The position numbers and the translations under genes are program-made. Below the pieces are notes generated by a model. The model was not told where the DNA came from. It searched no databases and saw only the letters and a list, made by a program, of their open reading frames with translations. DNA of 5,404 nt from an uncultured Shinella sp. (GTDB taxonomy: Bacteria > Pseudomonadota > Alphaproteobacteria > Rhizobiales > Rhizobiaceae): contig CAMLOC010000295.1 of assembly GCA_946481465.1 (NCBI GenBank), positions 1-5,404 of the forward strand. The letters are read 5' to 3'. Shown one piece after another: positions 1 through 5,404 of the stretch; the first letter of the stretch is position 1, and every line of letters begins with the position of its first letter.

Positions 1-1073
1 GCCCAGATGAGCATGTCGACCGAGCGCAGGAAATCGAAGAGGCGCTTGGTCAACTGGTTGGAGAACCAGCTGCGCGTGATGTTGCGCGCGGCGAGGAAGG
101 CGAGCGGAAAGGCGAGCAGCATGGCGAACAGCGTGCCGACGAAAGCCATGACGATCGTCTGGAGCAGCTTCGTCCAGACGTCGAGATGCTGCCATTCCGC
201 ATTGTAGAGGATGTTGTCCCAGGCGAGCGACAGGTTCGACTGCTTCGGGTCGATGCGCTCGCCCGACGTCACCAGCGAGAAGACCTCCGGCATGGACTTG
301 CCGTGGAAGGGCGAATTGGTGTCGAACAAAAAATTCGCCCAGCCGAAGAAGCGCCTGCGGACCGAGACGTCGTCGGCCTCGATCTCGCCCCAGCCGGCCA
401 TGCCGAAGGACAGCGTGATCTTCTCGCCGGGCGTCTTCTGCGTCGCCCAGGCGGGAAGCACGCCCTCGACCGTCATATCGGCGCCGTCAAGATCGACGAG
501 CAGCGTCTCGCCGGCATGCCGCACGGTCACCCGGTCCGGCACGACCTCGACACTCGTCGAGGAATTGAGCGTGATTTTCGCACGCTTGACCACCTCTTCC
601 TCGCGCGTCGTGGCGGTCGCGACGGCATCGGCGGCGGCGGCCGCGCCGCCGACCGTGCCGCCCGATCCCATGAAACCCATCGAGGCGGGCTTCCTGGCGG
701 TATCGGCGGCAGCCCCTGCGGCGGGCGTGGTGCGGGTCATCGTGCCGCGCTCGATCTCGACCCAGTCGGGCTCGACATTCGGTCCGAGCGGCGAGAAACG
801 CGGATAGGCCAGCGTCATTGCGCCATCGGGGTCGATCGTCACCTCCGGGCGCACCTCGTAGGAGACCCAGTCGGCGAGATAGGTGCCGGCGATGTTCCAG
901 TTGGCCGTGCCGAGCACATGGCCGATGGCGAAGAACCACCAGCAATAGAGCGCATAGAGCACGAAGCCGCCGGCGATGATGGCAACACGGAAGCGCTGCC
1001 AGAACGAGCGATGGAAGACGGCCGGATGGCGTGCGGCGATCTCATCCATCCGGGCGGGATTGAGGGTCGTCAT
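1..1073 (-). CDS. phnE2: Phosphonate ABC transporter permease PhnE2, 3' end missing
   Basis: Inner-membrane permease that with PhnE1 forms the phosphonate channel driven by PhnC. Translating the minus strand from the ATG at 1073 gives 357 codons with no stop to the left edge, so the C-terminal part is missing. Residues 1-29 are cytoplasmic and basic, and about 30-55 form a membrane segment. A large hydrophilic region covers about 56-300 (inferred periplasmic) and includes an Ala/Gly/Thr-rich stretch at 118-157. The permease domain begins near 301: a membrane segment at 303-327, then AARN (328-331) and LRSVD (349-353). These line up with AAKN and LRAFP of PhnE1, which shows that the two are paralogues. 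The EAA loop that contacts PhnC would lie beyond the edge. The start is fixed by AGGAG (1080-1084) six bases upstream. It follows phnE1 by 9 bp and should be co-transcribed. The long pre-permease region is the oddity. Family assignment is strong; the role of the insert is unknown. Confidence 0.9.
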   Translation of the reverse strand, partial: MTTLNPARMDEIAARHPAVFHRSFWQRFRVAIIAGGFVLYALYCWWFFAIGHVLGTANWNIAGTYLADWVSYEVRPEVTIDPDGAMTLAYPRFSPLGPNVEPDWVEIERGTMTRTTPAAGAAADTARKPASMGFMGSGGTVGGAAAAADAVATATTREEEVVKRAKITLNSSTSVEVVPDRVTVRHAGETLLVDLDGADMTVEGVLPAWATQKTPGEKITLSFGMAGWGEIEADDVSVRRRFFGWANFLFDTNSPFHGKSMPEVFSLVTSGERIDPKQSNLSLAWDNILYNAEWQHLDVWTKLLQTIVMAFVGTLFAMLLAFPLAFLAARNITRSWFSNQLTKRLFDFLRSVDMLIW

Positions 1074-1079
1074 GGCGCT

Positions 1080-1084
1080 CTCCT
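1080..1084 (-). promoter_or_regulatory. phnE2 ribosome binding site overlapping the phnE1 stop
   Basis: On the minus strand TAGGAG is followed by AGCGCC and ATG. The AGGAG shares its first two bases with the phnE1 stop codon TAG (1083-1085). Ribosomes ending phnE1 would therefore stop on the phnE2 initiation site, which suggests coupled translation and matched amounts of the two permeases. The overlap is seen directly; the coupling is inferred. Confidence 0.75.
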
Positions 1085-2045
1085 ATTGGGCCGGCCGGAA
1101 GGCCTGGTCGCCGACAAGCTTGCGGCGCAGCCAGGCGGAAAACTGGTCGACGGCGATGATGGTGATGAGCAGCAGGAGCACGATGGCGAGCGTCTTGGCC
1201 TGGTGCCCCTGGCCGATGGACAGGCGCAGCAATTCGCCGATGCCGCCGCCGCCGACCGCGCCGATGATGGTCGAGGCGCGCACGTTGATCTCGAGGCGCA
1301 GCAGGAAGTAGCTCATGAAATTCGGCAGCACCTGCGGCACGATGCCGAACCAGACCCGCTCCACCCAGCTGGCGCCGACGGCGCGAAGCCCTTCCTCCGC
1401 CTTCATGTCGGCATTCTCCACCACTTCGAAGAAGAGCTTACCGAGCGCGCCGACCGTGTGGATCGACACGGCGATGACGGCCGGCAGCGGGCCGAGCGAG
1501 AGGATGGCGAGAAAGAAGCCGGCGAGCACGACCTCGGGAAAGGCGCGCAGGATCTCCATGAAGCGGCGCACGAAGCCGCGCAGCAGGCGGTTGGCGACGA
1601 GGTTCTTCGCCGCAAGAAAGCAGAGCAGGAAGCCGAAGACCATGCCGATGACGGTGGAGAAGATCGCGATGTTCAGCGTCTCCAGCATCTTGTGGAAATA
1701 TTCCGGCACATAGAGGCTCTCGGTGCGATAGAGCCGGCCTTCCGGGTAATTGTACTTGAAGCTGCCGTCGTCATAGGGCGACGGCAGGTCGAACAGCGCG
1801 CGAAAAACCTCCAGGCCGTCACGCGGCACCATATCGCCGACGAAATCGAAGAAATGCGGCAGCCGGTCGAAGAACTTGCCGGCATTCGTCTCGTTGGCGA
1901 ACCAGAGCGAGCCGGAAAGCGCGACCGCCAGGATCGCAAGGCCGAGCCAGGTATAAAGGCGGCGGCGTGCCGTCAGCGCCTGGAAGTGCTGCTCGATGAG
2001 CGCGCCCTTCTCGCTGAAGCCGTCGTGAAGCGTGTTCATGGCCAT
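1083..2045 (-). CDS. phnE1: Phosphonate ABC transporter permease PhnE1
   Basis: Inner-membrane permease of the phosphonate importer, 320 residues from the chosen start. A basic N-terminus is followed by a membrane segment (about 33-50) and a hydrophilic loop with aromatic and acidic residues (about 52-120). The BPD_transp_1-type domain then has membrane segments near 123-145, 170-196, 240-250 and 284-300. AAKN (145-148), LRAFPEVVLA (166-175) and the EAA loop (about 217-241, with EGLRAVGASW and IVPQVLP) are typical of PhnE. The EAA loop is the PhnC docking site. VGGGGIG (264-270) is also family-typical. The open frame extends upstream to 2105, but ATG at 2045 has GAGG 10 bases upstream, and the extra 20 residues show no membrane or domain feature. 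ATG at 2039 (MNTLHDGF) is an alternative. It lies 220 bp downstream of phnD, across a palindromic repeat, and 9 bp before phnE2. It is longer than the roughly 260 residues usual for enterobacterial PhnE because of the N-terminal loop. Confidence 0.93.
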   Translation of the reverse strand: MAMNTLHDGFSEKGALIEQHFQALTARRRLYTWLGLAILAVALSGSLWFANETNAGKFFDRLPHFFDFVGDMVPRDGLEVFRALFDLPSPYDDGSFKYNYPEGRLYRTESLYVPEYFHKMLETLNIAIFSTVIGMVFGFLLCFLAAKNLVANRLLRGFVRRFMEILRAFPEVVLAGFFLAILSLGPLPAVIAVSIHTVGALGKLFFEVVENADMKAEEGLRAVGASWVERVWFGIVPQVLPNFMSYFLLRLEINVRASTIIGAVGGGGIGELLRLSIGQGHQAKTLAIVLLLLITIIAVDQFSAWLRRKLVGDQAFRPAQ

Positions 2046-2265
2046 GGTCTGTCCGCCTCGGCAGAGTTCTGTGTGTGCTCGTCTGATCGTCGATAGAGCC
2101 CGCAAACCTCTCCTCCGTCATGGTCGGGCTTGACCCGACCATCCACGAGCCGCAGGTGCCGCGTGGATCCTCGGGTCAAGCCCGAGGATGACGTAGAGAG
2201 TGGGGTGACGACGTCAGCAAGAGCGCCAGCCGGTTGTCCAGCCGGCGCCGGAAGCATCGTCCCGA
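2046..2265. other. phnD-phnE1 intergenic spacer
   Basis: No gene is supported here: short open frames crossing it are repeat translations or shadows. From the phnD side it holds a small inverted repeat, GCCGG/CCGGC with an 8-base loop (2229-2246), and an 8-base direct repeat CCAGCCGG (2226-2233 and 2238-2245). The 78-bp double hairpin (2116-2193) follows, then about 70 bp with no recognisable promoter before phnE1. No Pho-box-like repeat was seen, so phnE1 is most likely reached by readthrough from phnC-phnD. Confidence 0.7.
2116..2193. repeat. Palindromic intergenic element with two hairpins, Rhizobiales type
   Basis: The 78-bp unit is a nested palindrome. Outer arms CGTCAT (2116-2121) and ATGACG (2188-2193) match as reverse complements, as do inner arms ATCCACG (2141-2147) and CGTGGAT (2162-2168). 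Each half is itself a perfect 9-bp hairpin: 2120-2142 with loop CTTGA and 2167-2189 with loop TCAAG. Turned to the same orientation, the halves differ only at two base pairs in each stem (GG...CC against CC...GG), so pairing is kept. Words such as CTCGGGCTTGACCCGAG, flanked by GTCAT and ATCCACG, recall the small dispersed palindromes of rhizobial genomes (RIME/RPE type); this is from memory, without a search. Between phnD and phnE1 it could protect the phnD transcript from 3' decay or lower phnE1 expression, as enterobacterial REP elements do in transport operons. That role is inferred. Confidence 0.8.
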
Positions 2266-3171
2266 TCAACCGCCGATCGTCGCCTTGCGGGCGTCGATGA
2301 TCGGCTTGTAGAAGTCGACATTGACTTCCGTGAAGGCCGTGAAGTCACCGCCCATGACGGCGGAGAAGCAGGCGGCGTCCTTCTTCGGCAGGTCCAGCAT
2401 GAACTGCTTGAACTTCGCCTTGGTCTCGTCGGCCATCGAGGTGCGAACGACGATCGGGCCGTTCGGGATCAGCGGCGACTTCCAGAGTTCGACGAGTTCG
2501 TTCATGTCGAGAATGCCCTTCTCGACCATCTTGTGCAGGTTGCCGGACGTGTAGCCGTCCTTCCACTCGCCGACGCCCGAACCGAAGGTCGTGCCGGCAT
2601 CGAAGGTGCCCTTCATGACTTCGAGGACGAGGTTCTCGTGACCGCCGCCGAAGCCGGTCTCACCGAAGAATTCCTTGACCGGGCCGCCGACGGCTTCCGG
2701 CAGGGTGACGAGCGGGACGAGGTAACCGGAGGTGGAGTCCGGATCGGCAAAGCCGAGCTTCTTGCCCTTCAGGTCTTCCAGCTTGGTGATGCCCGAATCC
2801 TTGCGGGCGACCATGATCGAGTGGTAGCCGGTCGAGCCGTCCGTCTGGACGGTCGTCAGGATCGGCTCGACGGCGTCGGCCTTGGCGAGGTAGATCTTGG
2901 CAAAGCCGGACGCGCCGAGTTCGGCATAGTCGAGCGTGCCGCCGAGCAGGCCCTGGATGACGCCGTCATAGTCGGCGGCCGGGAAGAACGAGACCTTCTC
3001 GAAGCCGAGTTCGGCCTTCAGGTGATCGCCGAGGCACTGGTAGTTGCGCAGGCGGTCGGCTTCGTTCTCGCCGCCGATGATGCCGACGCGGAATTCCTTG
3101 AGGTCTTCGGCCTGCACATGGCCGGCGAGCGCGATGAGCGCGACGGCGCCGAGAAGAGCTTTCTTCAGCAT
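2266..3171 (-). CDS. phnD: Phosphonate-binding periplasmic protein PhnD
   Basis: Solute-binding protein of the phosphonate ABC importer, 301 residues. The N-terminus is a classical Sec signal peptide: MLKK, a hydrophobic core at 5-16, and a likely cleavage after HVQA (residue 21), giving a mature start EDLKEF. The mature protein begins with the binding fold strand FRVGIIGGENEADR (27-40). The segment FADPDSTSGYLVP (141-153) holds the STSG loop (146-149), which in the E. coli PhnD family contacts the phosphonate oxygens. HEN (178-180) and FDAGTT (190-195) match further pocket-side positions of the family. There is no lipobox cysteine, so it should be free in the periplasm. ATG at 3171 has AGGAG seven bases upstream; the open frame continues to 3468 only as a shadow antiparallel to nothing functional and overlapping the phnC 3' end. 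It is second in the phnCDE1E2 operon. The ligand could be 2-aminoethylphosphonate, other phosphonates or phosphate; sequence alone does not decide. Confidence 0.95.
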   Translation of the reverse strand: MLKKALLGAVALIALAGHVQAEDLKEFRVGIIGGENEADRLRNYQCLGDHLKAELGFEKVSFFPAADYDGVIQGLLGGTLDYAELGASGFAKIYLAKADAVEPILTTVQTDGSTGYHSIMVARKDSGITKLEDLKGKKLGFADPDSTSGYLVPLVTLPEAVGGPVKEFFGETGFGGGHENLVLEVMKGTFDAGTTFGSGVGEWKDGYTSGNLHKMVEKGILDMNELVELWKSPLIPNGPIVVRTSMADETKAKFKQFMLDLPKKDAACFSAVMGGDFTAFTEVNVDFYKPIIDARKATIGG

Positions 3172-3189
3172 GGTCTTTCTCCTGTTTGA

Positions 3190-3234
3190 CCGGCTTTGCC
3201 GGGCTCTTTGAAATTGTGGCCCTTCACGCGGGCC
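3190..3234 (-). other. Two small hairpins in the phnC-phnD spacer
   Basis: The 80-bp gap between the phnC stop and phnD start contains CCGGC-TTT-GCCGG (3190-3202) and GGCCC/GGGCC with a 7-base loop (3218-3234). Neither is followed by a T-run on the minus strand, so neither looks like a terminator. Stems just upstream of a binding-protein gene could protect a processed phnD transcript or slow transcription, but both are short and could be chance in GC-rich DNA. Confidence 0.35.
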
Positions 3235-3251
3235 CTGCGATCCCGGTCGGC

Positions 3252-4100
3252 TTAAAGGCCGGCCAGTGCCAGCGGTGTCGGGCTGGCGGATTCCTTGGCG
3301 TTGTCCTGGCGGGCCGGGTTGCGGATCGCCGTGGAGGTCATGCTTTCGTCGATCTCGGCGCCGTCGGCACCGGTGCCGTAGATCGTGCGCACGGCTTCGG
3401 CGTCGAGGTCGCGCGCCGGGCCGTCGAAGACGACGCGGCCGGCGGACATGCCGATGATGCGCTCGCAATAGGCGCGCGCCGTATCCAGCGTGTGCAGGTT
3501 GGTGATGACGGTGATGCCCTCGCGCTCGTTGATGTCGCGCAGCGCATCCATGACGATCTTGGCGTTGAGCGGGTCGAGCGAGGCGATCGGCTCGTCGGCA
3601 AGCAGCATCTTCGGGTTCTGCATCAGCGCCCGGGCGATCGCCACGCGCTGCTGTTGACCGCCCGAAAGCGTGCCGGCGGGCTGGAGCGCGGTCTGCTCGA
3701 TGCCGAGGCGTTCGAGCGCGGCGATCGCCATGATGCGCTCCTCGCGGGTGAAGAGATTGAGGATGCTCATGGCCGTCGAACGATGGTTGAGGCGGCCGAG
3801 CAGCACGTTGGTCAGCACGTCGAGGCGCGGCACAAGGTTGAACTGCTGGAAGATCATCGCGCAGTCGCGCTGCCAGTTGCGCAGCGCCGCACCGCGCAGC
3901 GACGATACCTCGACGTCGTTGAAATGGATCGTGCCCTCGCTCGGGTCGGCGAGGCGATTGATCATGCGCAGCATGGTGGACTTGCCCGCGCCGGAGCGGC
4001 CGATGACGCCGACCATCTGGCCCTGCGGGATGTCGAAGGTCACGTCGGCGACCGCGGTGCGCTCGCCAAAACGGCGGGTGACGTTCTTCAGTCGGAACAT
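3252..4100 (-). CDS. phnC: Phosphonate ABC transporter ATP-binding protein PhnC
   Basis: Cytoplasmic ATPase that powers PhnE1/PhnE2, 282 residues. All ABC motifs are present in order: Walker [10 protein letters not shown] (34-42), Q-loop FQQFN (84-88), signature LSGGQQQR (145-152), Walker B MLLADEP (165-171) with catalytic E170, D-loop SLDP (174-177), and switch histidine H203 in NLHTLD. The segment [15 protein letters not shown] is characteristic of PhnC. The start [14 protein letters not shown] at 4100 has AAGGGG seven bases upstream and matches the usual ABC N-terminus. The open frame runs on to 4370, but those 90 extra codons cross the Pho-box-like operator and the transferase gene, so they are rejected. 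After about residue 245 there is a hydrophilic tail of nearly 40 residues rich in Ala, Ser, Asp and Thr, likely disordered. It is the first gene of the transporter operon, 80 bp before phnD. Confidence 0.95.
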   Translation of the reverse strand: MFRLKNVTRRFGERTAVADVTFDIPQGQMVGVIGRSGAGKSTMLRMINRLADPSEGTIHFNDVEVSSLRGAALRNWQRDCAMIFQQFNLVPRLDVLTNVLLGRLNHRSTAMSILNLFTREERIMAIAALERLGIEQTALQPAGTLSGGQQQRVAIARALMQNPKMLLADEPIASLDPLNAKIVMDALRDINEREGITVITNLHTLDTARAYCERIIGMSAGRVVFDGPARDLDAEAVRTIYGTGADGAEIDESMTSTAIRNPARQDNAKESASPTPLALAGL

Positions 4101-4140
4101 GGTGGATCCCCTTGATTTCCGTGGCCGACCCCGGGGGGTC
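4101..4140 (-). other. phnC leader with GC hairpin and ribosome binding site
   Basis: On the minus strand the untranslated leader contains GACCC-CCCG-GGGTC (4127-4140), a 5-bp stem with a 4-base loop. It is followed by about 15 bases and then AAGGGG, seven bases before the phnC ATG. The stem lies just upstream of the ribosome binding site without sequestering it. It may stabilise the 5' end of the message; no riboswitch-like architecture is visible. Confidence 0.4.
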
Positions 4141-4185
4141 TCGTCGTTTTCGGGACTGGCTCTAAACGCTGTTGATGAAGGGGCA

Positions 4186-4214
4186 ATGTCAGTTTCATGT
4201 CGGAAAAATAACAG
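4186..4214 (-). promoter_or_regulatory. Pho-box-like operator (three heptamers) upstream of phnC
   Basis: Reading the minus strand, three heptamers occur at exact 11-bp spacing: CTGTTAT (4208-4214), CCGACAT (4197-4203) and CTGACAT (4186-4192). They are separated by the 4-base A/T-rich linkers TTTT and GAAA. This is the architecture of PhoB binding sites (CTGTCAT repeats one helical turn apart). Each repeat departs from consensus at one or two bases. The block ends 85 bp before the phnC ATG and faces phnC. CATCAAC at 4171-4177 lies about 10 bp downstream, where a -10 would be expected, but matches poorly. The S. meliloti orthologous operon phoCDET is known to be PhoB-activated under phosphate limitation, which supports the reading. 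The function here is inferred. Confidence 0.7.
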
Positions 4215-4220
4215 TCCACA

Positions 4221-4237
4221 GGCCCGGATTTCCGGCC
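4221..4237 (-). terminator. Weak terminator-like hairpin after the transferase gene
   Basis: On the minus strand, starting 14 bases after the transferase stop, GGCCGG-AAAT-CCGGGCC forms a 6-bp stem with one bulged base. A T-rich run (TTATTTTT) comes 8-9 bases later rather than directly after the stem, and it is also the linker of the first Pho-box repeats. It could give partial termination of the phnL-transferase transcript, but it is not a canonical intrinsic terminator. Confidence 0.3.
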
Positions 4238-4251
4238 TCGCGGGGCGCCGC

Positions 4252-4866
4252 TTACCCCTCGTGACGGGCGAGAAAGCCTTCTGCGTCAAGTTTGCGAAAG
4301 TCATCCAGAGCCGTGCGCAGCCGGGCATGATCCCAGTCCCACCAGGCGAGTTTTTCCATGCGTTCGGCAATGGTTCGGGGGAAGCGTTCGCGGATGACTT
4401 TCGCCGCCACGCCGCCGACGACCGTGTAGGGTTCGACGTCCTTCGTGACGACGGCGCCCGAGCCTATGACGGCGCCGTTGCCGATCGTGACACCCGGCAG
4501 GATGGTGGATCCGTGACCGATCCACACGTCGTGGCCGATCGTCACGCGATGCCCGCGCCGCCAGGCGAAGAAATCGGCCTCGGGGTCGGCATCCGGCCAG
4601 TAATCGTTGGCGCGGTAGGTGAAATGGTGCAGCGTCGCCCGCCACATGGGGTGGTTCGTGGCATTGATGCGCACCGAGGCGGCGATGTTGGCGAACTTGC
4701 CGATCGTCGCGCACCAGACGGAACCGCCGTTCATGATGTAGGAATAGTCGCCGATCTCGGCTTCGCTGATGCGGCAGTTCTCGTCGATCTCCGTGTAGCG
4801 GCCGAGCACCGTTTCGGAGACGACGGCGGTCGGGTGGATCAGCGGCGTTTCGGACAGCCTCGTCAT
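4252..4866 (-). CDS. Hexapeptide-repeat acyltransferase associated with C-P lyase genes
   Basis: Predicted cytoplasmic left-handed beta-helix acyltransferase of 204 residues, of the phosphonate-metabolism hexapeptide transferase family related to xenobiotic (CatB-type) acetyltransferases. Hexapeptide turns appear at the N-terminus ([13 protein letters not shown], residues 10-22; AEIGDYSYI, 36-44; [16 protein letters not shown], 52-67) and again at 108-142 ([13 protein letters not shown], then [19 protein letters not shown]). The loop between them carries NHPMW (71-75); H72 is placed where CatB-type enzymes have their catalytic histidine. [14 protein letters not shown] (149-162) is the usual end of the helix domain, followed by an alpha-helical tail. 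ATG overlaps the phnL stop (ATGA), with AAAGG seven bases upstream, so translation is probably coupled to phnL. An acyl-CoA-dependent transfer to an amine or hydroxyl on a phosphonate or C-P lyase intermediate is plausible, but the substrate is not shown. It is not PhnO, which is a GNAT-fold enzyme. No gene symbol is given because naming is unsettled. Confidence 0.9.
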   Translation of the reverse strand: MTRLSETPLIHPTAVVSETVLGRYTEIDENCRISEAEIGDYSYIMNGGSVWCATIGKFANIAASVRINATNHPMWRATLHHFTYRANDYWPDADPEADFFAWRRGHRVTIGHDVWIGHGSTILPGVTIGNGAVIGSGAVVTKDVEPYTVVGGVAAKVIRERFPRTIAERMEKLAWWDWDHARLRTALDDFRKLDAEGFLARHEG

Positions 4867-5404
4867 GCGACGGCCTTTCGCGGCGAGAAGGCGGAGACGT
4901 CGATGATGCGGTCGGCGACCTTCTCGCGCACGTCCTCGTCGTGGAAGATGCCGAGCAGGGCGACGCCGGCCGCCTTCTTCTCCGCGATCATTTCCACCAC
5001 CACCGCACGGTTCTTCGCGTCGAGCGAGGCGGTCGGCTCGTCGAGCAGCAGGATGCGGTGATCGGTGATGAAGCCGCGGGCGATGTTGACGCGCTGCTGC
5101 TCGCCGCCGGAAAAGGTGGCGGGCGGCAACTGCCAGAGTTCGCGCGGCAGGTTGAGCCGCGCCAGCATCGCTTCCGCCATACCCTTTGCCGCGGCGGCCT
5201 CGACACCGCGCGCCGTCAGCGGCTCGGCGACGACGTCGACCGCCGCGACGCGGGGTACGGTGCGCAGGAACTGGCTGACATAGCCGAGCGTCGCGCGGCG
5301 CACCGACAGGATGGTGCGCGGATCGGCGCCGGCAAGATCGAGCAGGCGGCCGCCGTGCTCGATGAGGATCTGGCCGCTGTCGACGGCATAGTTGCCGTAG
5401 ACCA
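4863..5404 (-). CDS. phnL: C-P lyase subunit PhnL (ABC-type ATPase), 5' end missing
   Basis: ATPase-like component of the cytoplasmic C-P lyase machinery, which works with PhnGHIJ and PhnK and is not a membrane transporter. The frame is open to the right edge, giving 179 visible residues. About 50-60 N-terminal residues, including Walker A, lie outside, judging from the usual length near 230. Visible motifs, numbered from the first complete codon: Q-loop VSQFLR (42-47) followed by [10 protein letters not shown], signature [15 protein letters not shown] (97-111), Walker B ILLLDEP (117-123) with E122, D-loop SLDAKN (126-131), and switch H154 in GIFHDE. The QFLR...PR and [14 protein letters not shown] segments are close to E. 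coli PhnL and separate it from PhnC and PhnK. A GTG at 5303 lies inside the homologous region and is not the start. It overlaps the transferase ATG by 4 bp. Upstream genes should include phnK and phnJ, by analogy with other loci. Confidence 0.95.
   Translation of the reverse strand, partial: VYGNYAVDSGQILIEHGGRLLDLAGADPRTILSVRRATLGYVSQFLRTVPRVAAVDVVAEPLTARGVEAAAAKGMAEAMLARLNLPRELWQLPPATFSGGEQQRVNIARGFITDHRILLLDEPTASLDAKNRAVVVEMIAEKKAAGVALLGIFHDEDVREKVADRIIDVSAFSPRKAVA

Noticed and set aside
601..660. GGC/GCC-rich tract that looks like a simple repeat
   Set aside because: It encodes the Ala/Gly-rich linker of PhnE2 in frame and is not a regular tandem repeat.
186..2096. 636-codon open frame on the plus strand opposite phnE1 and phnE2
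   Set aside because: The product is extremely rich in Arg, Asp, Glu, His and Ala with no domain or membrane segment. It lies wholly antisense to two well-supported permease genes, and its length follows from the third-position GC bias of those genes.
2036..2269. 77-codon minus-strand open frame between phnD and phnE1
   Set aside because: Much of it translates the palindromic element (GLTRGSTRH and similar), which is a common spurious small-ORF call in rhizobial genomes, and it overlaps the phnE1 start.
2533..3189. 218-codon plus-strand open frame opposite phnD
   Set aside because: Mirror of the phnD coding frame with no recognisable family features, and it ends where phnD begins.
3186..4115. 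309-codon plus-strand open frame opposite phnC
   Set aside because: Antisense to a fully motif-supported ABC ATPase; its composition is low-information Ala/Gly/Asp/His/Arg, typical of a GC-rich shadow.
4240..4251. GC-rich inverted repeat GCGGGGCGCCGC touching the transferase stop
   Set aside because: Only a 4-bp stem with no T-run, expected by chance in this base composition.
4101..4370. N-terminal extension of PhnC to an upstream start
   Set aside because: The extra 90 codons cross the Pho-box-like repeats and the transferase 3' end, lack homology to ABC ATPases, and ignore the good ribosome binding site before the ATG at 4100.
3670..5061. 463-codon plus-strand open frame spanning phnC, the intergenic region, the transferase and phnL
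   Set aside because: It crosses the promoter region and three well-supported minus-strand genes in one frame, and its composition changes along its length as the underlying genes change.

Overview
The window is a GC-rich stretch whose genes all lie on the minus strand. It is part of a phosphonate (phn) uptake and C-P lyase locus. Gene content and order, the sequence of PhnL, the paired permeases, the PhoB-type operator and an intergenic palindrome resembling the small repeats of rhizobial genomes together point to an alphaproteobacterium of the Rhizobiales (Rhizobium/Sinorhizobium/Agrobacterium/Brucella relatives). The genus cannot be fixed from this sequence alone.

In transcription order (right to left) the window holds: the 3' two-thirds of phnL (C-P lyase ABC-type ATPase; its 5' end lies beyond the right edge); a hexapeptide-repeat acyltransferase overlapping phnL by 4 bp (ATGA); a 151-bp intergenic region with a weak terminator-like hairpin, a three-repeat Pho-box-like operator and a leader hairpin; phnC (transport ATPase); an 80-bp spacer with two small hairpins; phnD (periplasmic phosphonate-binding protein); a 220-bp spacer carrying a 78-bp double-hairpin palindrome; phnE1 (permease); and, 9 bp further on, phnE2 (second permease), which runs off the left edge. 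The set phnC-phnD-phnE1-phnE2 corresponds to the operon called phoCDET in Sinorhizobium meliloti.

Functionally, PhnD captures phosphonate (and possibly phosphate) in the periplasm, PhnE1/PhnE2 form the membrane channel and PhnC powers it. PhnL belongs to the cytoplasmic C-P lyase machinery that releases phosphate from imported phosphonate. The acyltransferase is a genomic companion of C-P lyase genes with no firmly assigned substrate. The Pho-box-like repeats upstream of phnC suggest that the transporter is induced by phosphate starvation from its own promoter, separately from the phnL-transferase transcript.

No undescribed system stands out. The items most worth a second look are the large periplasmic insertion in PhnE2, the compensated double-hairpin repeat between phnD and phnE1, and the 11-bp-periodic triple Pho-box-like operator. 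The long plus-strand open frames opposite these genes look like codon-bias shadows.
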